Shown: positions 29,464 through 36,743 of the stretch, piece after piece
Numbering within the stretch: the stretch's first letter is position 1
Layout of the letters: every line of letters starts with the position of its first letter
Source of the DNA: Micromonospora sp. NBC_01699
GTDB taxonomy: Bacteria; Actinomycetota; Actinomycetes; Mycobacteriales; Micromonosporaceae
DNA: 64,000 nucleotides
Reading direction: 5' to 3'
Assembly (NCBI RefSeq): GCF_036250065.1
Contig: NZ_CP109199.1
Location: forward strand, 4,154,001-4,218,000
Made by a program: the position numbers and the translations under genes
The notes under the pieces: generated by a model
The model's database searches: none
Told to the model about the DNA's origin: nothing
What the model saw: the letters and a program-made list of their open reading frames with translations, nothing else

Positions 29464-29499
29464 TGACCGGTGCGGGCGTTCCACCGCCCGCACCGGTCA
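29464..29499 (+). terminator. Perfect 15-bp hairpin before the GH99 gene
   Basis: TGACCGGTGCGGGCG (29464-29478) pairs perfectly with 29485-29499 around a 6-nt loop. It is 16 bp after the dehydrogenase stop and 33 bp before the GH99 start, so read-through into GH99 is probably limited or regulated. Confidence 0.75.
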
Positions 29500-29531
29500 C
29501 GGGTCCGGCTCGGCCACTACGGAGGACACAC

Positions 29532-31034
29532 ATGCACCGGATCTCCCGCTGGGCGCGCTTCGCCCTGGCGCCCCTGCTGCTCGTCGCAGTCGGGTTCGCC
29601 GGCGCGCCCGGCCCGACCGCACAGGCGGCACCACCCGCGCGGGCCACCGTGCCCGCGCAAGCACCCGTCCAGGCACTCGCCGCGCCCGCGTCCAACGTCC
29701 ACATCTTCTACTACTCCTGGTACGGCAACCCGGCCGTCAACGGCGGCTACCGGCACTGGCAGCAGGGCAACCACACCCCGCCGCAGGACATCGGGGCGGA
29801 CTTCTACCCGACCCGGGGCGCGTACGACTCGGGTGACGTCGCCACGATCAACCAGCACATGGCCTGGATCAGCCAGGCCGGGGTGGGCACGATCGTCTAC
29901 AGCTGGTGGGGGCAGGGCTCGTACGAGGACAACCTGGTTGCCCGTACCCTGACCGCCGCCGCCCAGTACGGCATCAAGGTCGCCTGGCACCTGGAGCCGT
30001 ACAGCGGGCGGACCGCGGCCAGCACGGTCGCCGACATCAACTACATCAACTCCCGGTACGGGTCGAGCCCGGCCTTCTACCGGGACGCCGCGCACGGCAA
30101 CCGGGCGGCGTTCTACGTCTTCGAGAGCCTGCGGATCACCGACTGGGCCCCGCTGGCCCAGGTGCGGGCGAACAACATCGTGCTGGCCCAGACCACCGAC
30201 ACCTCGAAGGTGGCCAACTTCGGCGGCATGTACACCTATGACGGGATCGCCGGGGCGACCGCACCGGGCTGGGCGAACGCCGCGGCGTTCTGCCGGGCGA
30301 ACGGGCTGGTCTGGGCACCGTCGGTGGCGCCCGGTTACCTGGACGACCGGGCGGTGCCGGGCAACACCACACCCACCCTGAACCGGGACAACGGCGCCGC
30401 GTACGACCGCCAGTGGAGCAACGCGCTGGGTACGCCGACGCCGCCGGACTGGGTGTCGATCACCTCGTTCAACGAGTGGCACGAGGGTTCGACGATCGAG
30501 CCGGCGAGTTCCACCCCGCCGGCCGGTCACGGCTACCTGACCTACTCGGGTGCGTACGGGCTGACCGGGACGGCGGCGCAGACCGCGTACCTGGACCGGA
30601 CCCGCTACTGGGCGGAGCGGTTCAACCCGGGCGTGCCGACGAGCCCGGTGGTGAGTCTGCGGGCCCGGGTCAACAGCCGGTACGTGACCGCCGACAACGG
30701 CGGTGCCGCGCCCCTGATCGCCAACCGGACCACTGTCGGCCCGTGGGAGCAGTTCGACCGGCTCGACGCCGGCAACGGCAACATCGCACTGCGGTCGAGG
30801 GCCAACGGACTCATCGTCAGCGCGTCCAACGGGACCGCGCCCCTGATCGCCAACAAAACCGCCATCGGTACCTGGGAAACATTCCAACTCGTCCGCAACA
30901 CCGACGGTAGCGTCAGCCTCCGTTCCCTCGGCAACAACTCGTACGTCGCCGCGGAAAACAGCGGCGCCGCGCCGCTGATCGCGAATCGAGCGGCGATCGG
31001 CGCCTGGGAACGGTTCGACCTTATCGGCGGGTAG
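29532..31034 (+). CDS. Exported GH99-like endo-alpha-mannosidase with fascin-like module
   Basis: 500 residues from the ATG at 29532, preceded by GGAGGA. The signal peptide is near 1-34. The catalytic barrel (about 55-365) shows FYYSWYGNPAVNGGYRHW near its start and the GH99 active-site motif SFNEWHEGSTIEPA, with Glu315 and Glu318 as the likely catalytic pair. GH99 enzymes cut alpha-1,2-mannan or the glucosylated mannose of N-glycans in an endo manner. The C-terminal fascin-like beta-trefoil (about 375-500) closely matches that of the preceding gene. With the GH95-like, dehydrogenase and ThuA/DUF1080 proteins it suggests attack on a fungal or plant glycan. Confidence 0.88.
   Translation: MHRISRWARFALAPLLLVAVGFAGAPGPTAQAAPPARATVPAQAPVQALAAPASNVHIFYYSWYGNPAVNGGYRHWQQGNHTPPQDIGADFYPTRGAYDSGDVATINQHMAWISQAGVGTIVYSWWGQGSYEDNLVARTLTAAAQYGIKVAWHLEPYSGRTAASTVADINYINSRYGSSPAFYRDAAHGNRAAFYVFESLRITDWAPLAQVRANNIVLAQTTDTSKVANFGGMYTYDGIAGATAPGWANAAAFCRANGLVWAPSVAPGYLDDRAVPGNTTPTLNRDNGAAYDRQWSNALGTPTPPDWVSITSFNEWHEGSTIEPASSTPPAGHGYLTYSGAYGLTGTAAQTAYLDRTRYWAERFNPGVPTSPVVSLRARVNSRYVTADNGGAAPLIANRTTVGPWEQFDRLDAGNGNIALRSRANGLIVSASNGTAPLIANKTAIGTWETFQLVRNTDGSVSLRSLGNNSYVAAENSGAAPLIANRAAIGAWERFDLIGG
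30652..31034 (+). repeat. Fascin-like module coding repeat, copy in the GH99 gene
   Basis: Partner of the repeat at 29062-29448 in the same orientation, 1.6 kb apart. Recombination between them would delete the GH99 catalytic region. A more divergent third version of the module ends the GH95-like gene (about 23889-24266). Confidence 0.8.
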
Positions 31035-31099
31035 TCGGTCGACCACTCACCGTTGACCTGGTGAAATGTGCTCCCGAACGGAGCCCGCTCCACCGCTCG

Positions 31100-31156
31100 A
31101 ATATCCCCCACCGCCGCGATGATGGAGGCCCCATCGTCCGGCGGTGGCGGGGTATT
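31100..31156 (+). terminator. Long hairpin after the glycan-degradation genes
   Basis: The sequence from AATATCCCCC at 31100 pairs with the end CGGGGTATT at 31156 with one bulge, and an inner stem GATGATGG/CCATCGTC continues the fold. It lies 66 bp after the GH99 stop and probably ends the cluster transcript. Confidence 0.65.
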
Positions 31157-31246
31157 TACCGCCTGATCGGACGATTTTCGGGCGCCTCACGGATTCAAGG
31201 ACCGACGGATGAGGCGCTGGAGCCCCGGACAGGGGACGATAAGCGG

Positions 31247-31519
31247 ATGAAGGTCCTATTCCTTGGCGGTCCGTGGCACGACCAACGCCACGAGGTGACT
31301 CCCGCTCGATCTGTGGCTGCTGCGCGCTCGCTGCCGATGTACCTGAAAGTTCCGGTTACGTCGGTTGAGGGCGGCGAGTCCGCTGACCCGGCCACGGCGG
31401 CCTCCCGGCTGCCGCAGCCACGCGGGCACGTCACCTACACCCGTCGGTACGCCCGTGGGGGCGGCGAACGCCTCCCGGTCTACGTCGCGCCGGACTACGA
31501 CGGGCCACCGCGGGCCTGA
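31247..31519 (+). CDS. Small conserved-type protein (GGPWH motif), unknown function
   Basis: 90 residues from the ATG at 31247. It starts with MKVLFLGGPWHDQRHEV, a pattern seen in many small phage and actinobacterial proteins that begin with a 'GGPxDG' strand, and ends with VTYTRRYARGGGERLPVYVA, consistent with a small beta-rich fold. No catalytic residues are evident. AGGGGA lies about 9 bases upstream. Function is unknown; a phage origin is possible. Confidence 0.6.
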   Translation: MKVLFLGGPWHDQRHEVTPARSVAAARSLPMYLKVPVTSVEGGESADPATAASRLPQPRGHVTYTRRYARGGGERLPVYVAPDYDGPPRA

Positions 31520-31682
31520 GGCCCGGCAACCGGCCGGCGCGGGGTGGGCGTGCATCGCCCCGCGCCGGGAGATCATGACGGCACTTCCCCCGTGCCGACC
31601 ACGGCCAGCGGCCCTCACCGCTGGTCATTCCCTCTTCCCCTTGTTCACCCCGGCCGGCGCCGGTCGTGCGTCTGACGCGCGG

Positions 31683-33221
31683 TCAGCGCCGGCCGCGGCT
31701 ACCCACCCGGCTGCCGGCCGAGAACGCCGCCGCACTGCCCGTCGAGGCCGTGGGCACCCGGGCCGGACGCCCCGAACCAGCACTGTCCGAGGCCGCTCGG
31801 GTCGGTTCTGACCCGTTATGTGGCGATCTGCGGCGCTTTGTCCCACCACGTGCCGAACCACCCGCACCCGCCACGCCATCGGCGGATCCGCCACGGTCCG
31901 ACCCGGCCCGGACGGTCCCGCCCCGGCTCGACCCGCCGCGACCCGAACCACCACGACCCGAACCACCGCCGGTCGACCCGCCGGTCGACACCGCCGGTCG
32001 CAGCGCCGGCGGGGTGGTGAACAGCCGCTCACCCGGAGCGAGCTCGGCGAGCAGGGCGTCACCGGGCCGCAGCGGAGTGACCGTCGGGTTGATGCCGGCC
32101 TGACGGGTGAGGTCCCGCACGTCGTTCACCTGGTCCTCGGTCATCAGCGTGACCACCGTGCCGCTGGCCCCGGCGCGGGCGGTCCGCCCGGACCGGTGCA
32201 GGTATGCCTTGTGCTCGGCCGGCGGATCGGCGTGGATCACCAGGGCCACGTCGTCGACGTGGATGCCGCGCGCGGCGATGTCCGTGGCGACCAGCGTACG
32301 GGCGTCGCCGGTGGAGAACGCCGCCAGATTGCGGGTACGCACGTTCTGCGCCAGGTTGCCGTGCAACTCCACGGCCGACACGCCCGAGGCGACCAACTGG
32401 CTGGTCAGCTTCTTCGCCCCCCGCTTGGTACGGGTGAACACGAGGGTGCGGCCGGGGGCGGCGGCCAGGTCGATCAGGACCGGCAACCGGTCGTCGTGGC
32501 GTACCCGGAGCACGTGATGGGTCATCGCGGCGACCGGGGACTGGGCCGAGTCGACACTGTGCGTGACCGGGTTGCTCAGGTACCGCCGGACCAGCACGTC
32601 GATCCCGGCGTCCAGGGTCGCCGAGAACAGCAGCCGCTGGGAGCCGGCCGGCGTACGGTCGAGCAGCCGCTTCACCACGGGCAGGAAGCCGAGGTCGGCC
32701 ATGTGGTCGGCCTCGTCCAGCACGGTGATCTCGACCGCGTCGAGGACGGCCTCGCCGGTCGACACGTGGTCGGCCAGCCGACCGGGGCAGGCGATCAGGA
32801 TGTCGACCCCAGCGCGCAGGGCGCTCACCTGCGGCCGCGCGCCGACCCCGCCGAAGACGGTCAGGGTGCGCAGTGACACGGCCGCGGCCAGCGGGGCGAT
32901 CGTCGCCTCGATCTGGGTGGCCAGCTCCCTGGTGGGCGCCAGGATCAGCGACCGGGGTCGACCCGGCCGCCGGGCCGGGCGGGTGGCGAGGAGCCGGGCG
33001 AGCAGCGGGATGGCGAACGCGTACGTCTTGCCGGACCCGGTCCTGCCCCGGCCGAGCACGTCCCGCCCGGCGAGCGAGTCCGGCAGGGTCGCGGTCTGGA
33101 TCGGGAACGGGCTGGTGATGCCCGCCCGGTCGAGCGCGCCGACGAGCGGTCCGGGCACGCCGAGTTCGGCGAAGGACCGGGGCGGGGAATCAATCGTCTT
33201 ACTGGGGCGGCGTGCCGCCAT
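31683..33221 (-). CDS. DEAD-box RNA helicase with Gly/Ser/Arg-rich tail
   Basis: 512 residues from the ATG at 33221, which has GGAG 9 bases upstream; the frame is open to 33368 but that part lacks family character. It has the Q-motif region (FAELGVPGPLVGALDRAGIT), Walker A RTGSGKT near residue 60, VLDEADHM (the DEAD box), LFSATLD (motif III), and ATDIAARGIHVDDV with HRSGRTARAG (motifs V and VI). The last 110 residues are low-complexity with SGRGG/SRGG repeats and many Arg, an RNA-binding tail of the RGG type. It likely unwinds structured RNA during cold stress or ribosome assembly. Confidence 0.9.
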   Translation of the reverse strand: MAARRPSKTIDSPPRSFAELGVPGPLVGALDRAGITSPFPIQTATLPDSLAGRDVLGRGRTGSGKTYAFAIPLLARLLATRPARRPGRPRSLILAPTRELATQIEATIAPLAAAVSLRTLTVFGGVGARPQVSALRAGVDILIACPGRLADHVSTGEAVLDAVEITVLDEADHMADLGFLPVVKRLLDRTPAGSQRLLFSATLDAGIDVLVRRYLSNPVTHSVDSAQSPVAAMTHHVLRVRHDDRLPVLIDLAAAPGRTLVFTRTKRGAKKLTSQLVASGVSAVELHGNLAQNVRTRNLAAFSTGDARTLVATDIAARGIHVDDVALVIHADPPAEHKAYLHRSGRTARAGASGTVVTLMTEDQVNDVRDLTRQAGINPTVTPLRPGDALLAELAPGERLFTTPPALRPAVSTGGSTGGGSGRGGSGRGGSSRGGTVRAGSDRGGSADGVAGAGGSARGGTKRRRSPHNGSEPTRAASDSAGSGRPARVPTASTGSAAAFSAGSRVGSRGRR

Positions 33222-33524
33222 GGAGTGTCTCCGAACGTGGAAGGAATCGCCCTGCACGGCGCTGACCGAACGGTCGCGGCGCGTGGTGGTCGAGATCAGC
33301 GCAGGTAGCGGTCGGGACCGGGGCGCTGCATGACCCACTCTACCCGCCGCCGGGCGACGGTCGGCCACCGTACGCCAAAGTCGTGTCGCAGGCTACGGGT
33401 ACGCTCATGGCACGATGCGTTGCGGTCTCCGGCATCGACCGGATCCACCCCGCTCGTCCCTTCCGCACCCGACTCGCACCTGCCTGCGGGTGAGCCGCGC
33501 ACCGGCGCGCAAGCATTGGAGCAG
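33222..33524. other. Intergenic region, divergent upstream of helicase
   Basis: About 300 bp between the leftward helicase start and a small rightward gene. It should hold the helicase promoter and leader. I see no strong inverted repeat, riboswitch or clear -35/-10 pair. Confidence 0.4.
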
Positions 33525-33695
33525 ATGTTGACCGATGTGACCGTTCACGACCCGAACCCGTTCGGCGACCTGCCGAAGGACCCGGCAGCCGAACAGCGGC
33601 CGGAGGTCGACGTGAGCCTGGCCGCGATGACCCGACTGCGTACCCCGTTCGAGGTCGCGGCCGAGCCCACCCCGCCCGGCGACGACCGCGCCTAG
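33525..33695 (+). CDS. Small acidic/proline-containing protein, unknown
   Basis: 56 residues from an ATG at 33525 with GGAG 6 bases upstream (MLTDVTVHDPNPFGDLPKDP ...). It has high third-position GC and no hydrophobic span. Its TAG stop lies in the palindrome CTAG at 33692-33695, which also provides the TAG stop of the convergent YkvA-like gene, so the two genes overlap by 4 bp. Family not recognised. Confidence 0.45.
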   Translation: MLTDVTVHDPNPFGDLPKDPAAEQRPEVDVSLAAMTRLRTPFEVAAEPTPPGDDRA

Positions 33696-34027
33696 GGTTT
33701 CGTCCCGACTCCCCTGGCCGTCGGCTGGTCGATCCGAGGCTCGGCGGACCGACCACCGATGATGCCGTGCTTCTTCGCCAGGTGCCCGAGGTAGGTGATC
33801 GCGCCGAGCAGGATCCCGATGTCGTCCAGGTAGATCGGATCGGGCAGGACGTCCACCGGCGAGATGCCGTAGATCACCGCCGCCCAGAAGGCGAACCTGC
33901 CCGGTAGCGGCATCCGGCTGCTCCGGATCAACGACCTCATCCTGAGCAGCCTGACGACGAGCACGATCGCGACCACGAGCGTCACGGCGGCCACGACCAC
34001 CAGCGCGACGACAAACCACGAATCCAC
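33692..34027 (-). CDS. YkvA/DUF1232-type membrane protein
   Basis: 111 residues from a GTG at 34027 with AGGAGG 4 bases upstream; a longer frame to 34186 lacks this support. The N-terminal span is WFVVALVVVAAVTLVVAIVL. The DUF1232 signature follows: FWAAVIYGISPVDVLPDPIY with DDIGILLGAITYLGHLAKKH. The family is widespread and of unknown biochemical role. The C-terminal tail is charged and cytoplasmic. Confidence 0.8.
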   Translation of the reverse strand: MDSWFVVALVVVAAVTLVVAIVLVVRLLRMRSLIRSSRMPLPGRFAFWAAVIYGISPVDVLPDPIYLDDIGILLGAITYLGHLAKKHGIIGGRSAEPRIDQPTARGVGTKP

Positions 34028-34253
34028 ACGTCCTCCTGAGTTCCGGTGACCGGCAGCCGGTCCGCCCCGTCGGACGGCCGACTTCGGACAGGATGGTTCC
34101 TGCCCCGATCGCTCGATCATTACGCCACACCGACGCTCGTCGGGACAGCCGGGAACCACCGGCCCGCCGGGACCGACTGATGTCACGACGGCGCGCGGTG
34201 TCCGGTGGACCGCCGCGTACGCGCATCAGGCCGGGCCCGAGCGGAGGAAACGC

Positions 34254-34991
34254 GTGCACTGGTACGAGGACGACGGGCTGTGGTCGGGATTCGGCGCACT
34301 CATGTTCGCCCCCCGTCGGGCGGTCGAGGCGGCACGGAACACGACCGAGTCGCCCCTGCTCGCGTTTCCGGCCGGGGCCCGGGTGCTCGACCTGTGCTGC
34401 GGACCCGGTCTGTACCTGGTGCCACTGGCCCGGCAGGGTCACCGGGTGACCGGCGTCGACCTCAGCCCGGCCATGCTGGACCGGGCCGCCGCCACCTGCG
34501 CCGACGCCGGGGTACGGGTCGAACTGGTCCGCGCCGACATGGCCGAGTTCGTCCGGCCGGCCGGCTTCGACGTGGTGCTGAACATGTACACGTCGTTCGG
34601 GTACTTCGCCGAACCGGCGGACAACCTGCGGGTGCTGCGCGACGCGTACGCGAGTCTGGTGCCGGGCGGGCGGTTGCTGATGGACGTACTCGGCAAGGAG
34701 ATCCTGGCCGGGTGGGTGGGGCGCCCCCAGGCGGTCGACCTGCCCGAGGGAACGGTGTACCTGCGGGACACGATCCTGGACGACTGGACCCGGCTGCGTA
34801 CCGAGTGGACGCTGGTGCACGACGGGACCGCCCGCTCGGCCACCATCACCTCGTACGTCTACAGTGCCGCCGAGCTGCGCTCCTTGTTCGAGCAGGCCGG
34901 CTTCACCGAGGTCGAGTGCTTCGGCGGGTTCGACGGCGGCCGCTACGACAACCACGCCGAGCGGCTGATCGTCCGCGGAATTCGAAAGTAA
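34254..34991 (+). CDS. SAM-dependent methyltransferase (class I)
   Basis: 245 residues from a GTG at 34254 preceded by GGAGGAA. The SAM-binding motif is VLDLCCGPGLYLVPLA, followed by VTGVDLSPAMLDRA, VRADMAEF and the post-motif VPGGRLLMDVLGKE. The substrate is not predictable. It lies 47 bp upstream of the FecCD-type permease in the same direction, so it could belong to that operon, though it has its own good ribosome-binding site. Confidence 0.85.
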   Translation: MHWYEDDGLWSGFGALMFAPRRAVEAARNTTESPLLAFPAGARVLDLCCGPGLYLVPLARQGHRVTGVDLSPAMLDRAAATCADAGVRVELVRADMAEFVRPAGFDVVLNMYTSFGYFAEPADNLRVLRDAYASLVPGGRLLMDVLGKEILAGWVGRPQAVDLPEGTVYLRDTILDDWTRLRTEWTLVHDGTARSATITSYVYSAAELRSLFEQAGFTEVECFGGFDGGRYDNHAERLIVRGIRK

Positions 34992-35038
34992 CGGATTTGC
35001 TCAGGAACCGACGGGACCGCGGCGCCCACTACTGAAAC

Positions 35039-36137
35039 GTGGCGAACCATAACGAGCCGGGTAACACGGCGGTCGACGCCGACCGCCCCACCCGACGACG
35101 ACCACCGGTCCGCACGGCCGGATACGTACTCCTGCTCGGTCTGGTCCTGGGGGGGGTCGGCGCTGGCCGCGATCGCGCTCGGCCCGACCGTGATCCCCCT
35201 GCCGGACGTGGCCGGATACCTGGTCGCCGCGCTCACCGGCGGCACCATCGGCGCCGACGAACTCACCGGCTACACGATCGTGTGGCAGGTACGCACCCCA
35301 CGGGTACTGCTGGCCATGGTGGTCGGTGCCGGACTCAGCGTGGTCGGGGTCGCGGTGCAGGCGATGGTCCGCAACCCGCTCGCCGACCCGTTCGTCCTCG
35401 GCATCTCCTCCGGCGCCTCGGTGGGCGCCACCTCGGTCGTGGTGTTCGGTCTCTTCACCGGCCTCGGCCTGTACGCGCTCTCCACCGCCGCCCTGCTCGG
35501 CGGCCTGTTCGCCGCGGCCCTGGTGTACCTGGCCGCCCGTGGACCGGCCGGGTTGACCCCGCTGCGCCTGGTGCTGACCGGGACAGCGCTGGCGTACGGG
35601 TTCCAGGCGGTGATGAGTCTGCTGGTCTTCCTCTCCCCCGACGGGCAGGCCGCCCGTACCGTGTTGTTCTGGCTGCTCGGCAGCCTCGGCGCGGCGACCT
35701 GGGGTTCGCTGCCGCTGGCCGCCACCGGCGTGGTCCTCGCGATGGTGCTGCTGTCGCGTTCGGCCCGGGAGCTGGACGCGCTGGCGATGGGCGACGAGAC
35801 CGCGGCGAGCATGGGGGTGGACGTGGTCGCGTTGCGCCGCCGGCTGTTCGTGCTCACCGCCGCCGTCACCGGCCTGCTGGTCGCGGTGAGCGGCGCCATC
35901 GGTTTCGTCGGCCTGGTGATGCCGCACCTGGTACGCATCCTGGTCGGCTCCGGCCACCGCCGGGTGCTGCTGGTGGCGCCGCTGGTCGGGGCCGGTTTCA
36001 TGGTCTGGACCGACCTGGCGTCCCGCACCCTGTTCGCACCCGAGGAACTGCCGATCGGGGTGCTCACCGCCCTGGTCGGGGTGCCGGTGTTCGTCACCCT
36101 GATCCACCGCCGCGGCTACCTGTTCGGGGGGCGCTAG
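35039..36137 (+). CDS. FecCD-type metallophore ABC permease with a one-base frameshift
   Basis: From the GTG at 35039 the protein reads into its first membrane span (AGYVLLLGLVLGG), then loses the frame in a run of eight G at 35149-35156. Removing one G joins it to SALAAIALGPTVIPLPDVAG and the remaining 315 residues, which are intact from a GTG at 35190. The joined product is 365 residues, normal for FecCD permeases, with VQAMVRNPLADPFVLGISSG and GFVGLVMPHLVRILVGSGHR. Without the N-terminal part the first span is missing. No binding protein or ATPase gene adjoins. Its stop touches the ATG of the next gene. Confidence 0.8.
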
Positions 36138-36743
36138 ATGGAGCACCTCGGCTACCACGAACTCGCCACCCTGCTCGCCGAGGCGCTGCCCGGTGACGAC
36201 CTGACGGTGGTCGGCTCGGTCGGCACCGGCGCCTCCACCGGTGGCCTCGCGCAGGCGCTGCGGGCGGCCGGGCGGCCGGTACGCCTGGTCGGGATCCAGC
36301 CGTTCGGCAGCGTCACCTTCGGCAGCGACGGCTTCGCCGACCCGGACGCGATCATCGCCGGCATCGGCAGCGCCATCCGGTTCGACAACGTCCGGCACGA
36401 GTTGTACGACACCATCCACTGGATCGACTTCCGGCACGCGATGGCCGGCGCGGTCGACCTGCTGCGCGCACACGCGGTCTTCGCCGGCCTCTCCACCGGT
36501 GCGACGTACCTGGCCGCCGGCTGGGAATCGGCCCGCGACCGGCACCGCACCCACCTGGTGATCGGCGCCGACACCGGACACCGGTACGCCGAACGGGTGT
36601 TCACCCGGCACGCCGAGGCGGACGACCCGGCCGGGCTGCGACCACGGGAGATCAGCTCGCTGGCGGAGCTGGCGCTACCGTGGTCGGTGCTCGAATGGGG
36701 ACGCCGACCGTGGTTGCAGACCGAACCGGAGGCCGCCCGATGA
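36138..36743 (+). CDS. C-terminal half of a PLP-dependent cysteine-synthase-like enzyme
   Basis: 201 residues. VVGSVGTGASTGGLAQALRA carries the phosphate-binding loop (GTGAS) of beta-substituting PLP enzymes such as cysteine synthase and SbnA. The later parts GLSTGATYLAAGWESA and HLVIGADTGHRYAERVF match the C-terminal half of that fold. The normal N-terminal half, with the Schiff-base lysine, is absent, and the sequence upstream is the FecCD gene. SbnA-like enzymes make 2,3-diaminopropionate for metallophores. A protein this short should be inactive alone unless it pairs with another chain. It overlaps the ATP-grasp gene by ATGA. Confidence 0.7.
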   Translation: MEHLGYHELATLLAEALPGDDLTVVGSVGTGASTGGLAQALRAAGRPVRLVGIQPFGSVTFGSDGFADPDAIIAGIGSAIRFDNVRHELYDTIHWIDFRHAMAGAVDLLRAHAVFAGLSTGATYLAAGWESARDRHRTHLVIGADTGHRYAERVFTRHAEADDPAGLRPREISSLAELALPWSVLEWGRRPWLQTEPEAAR

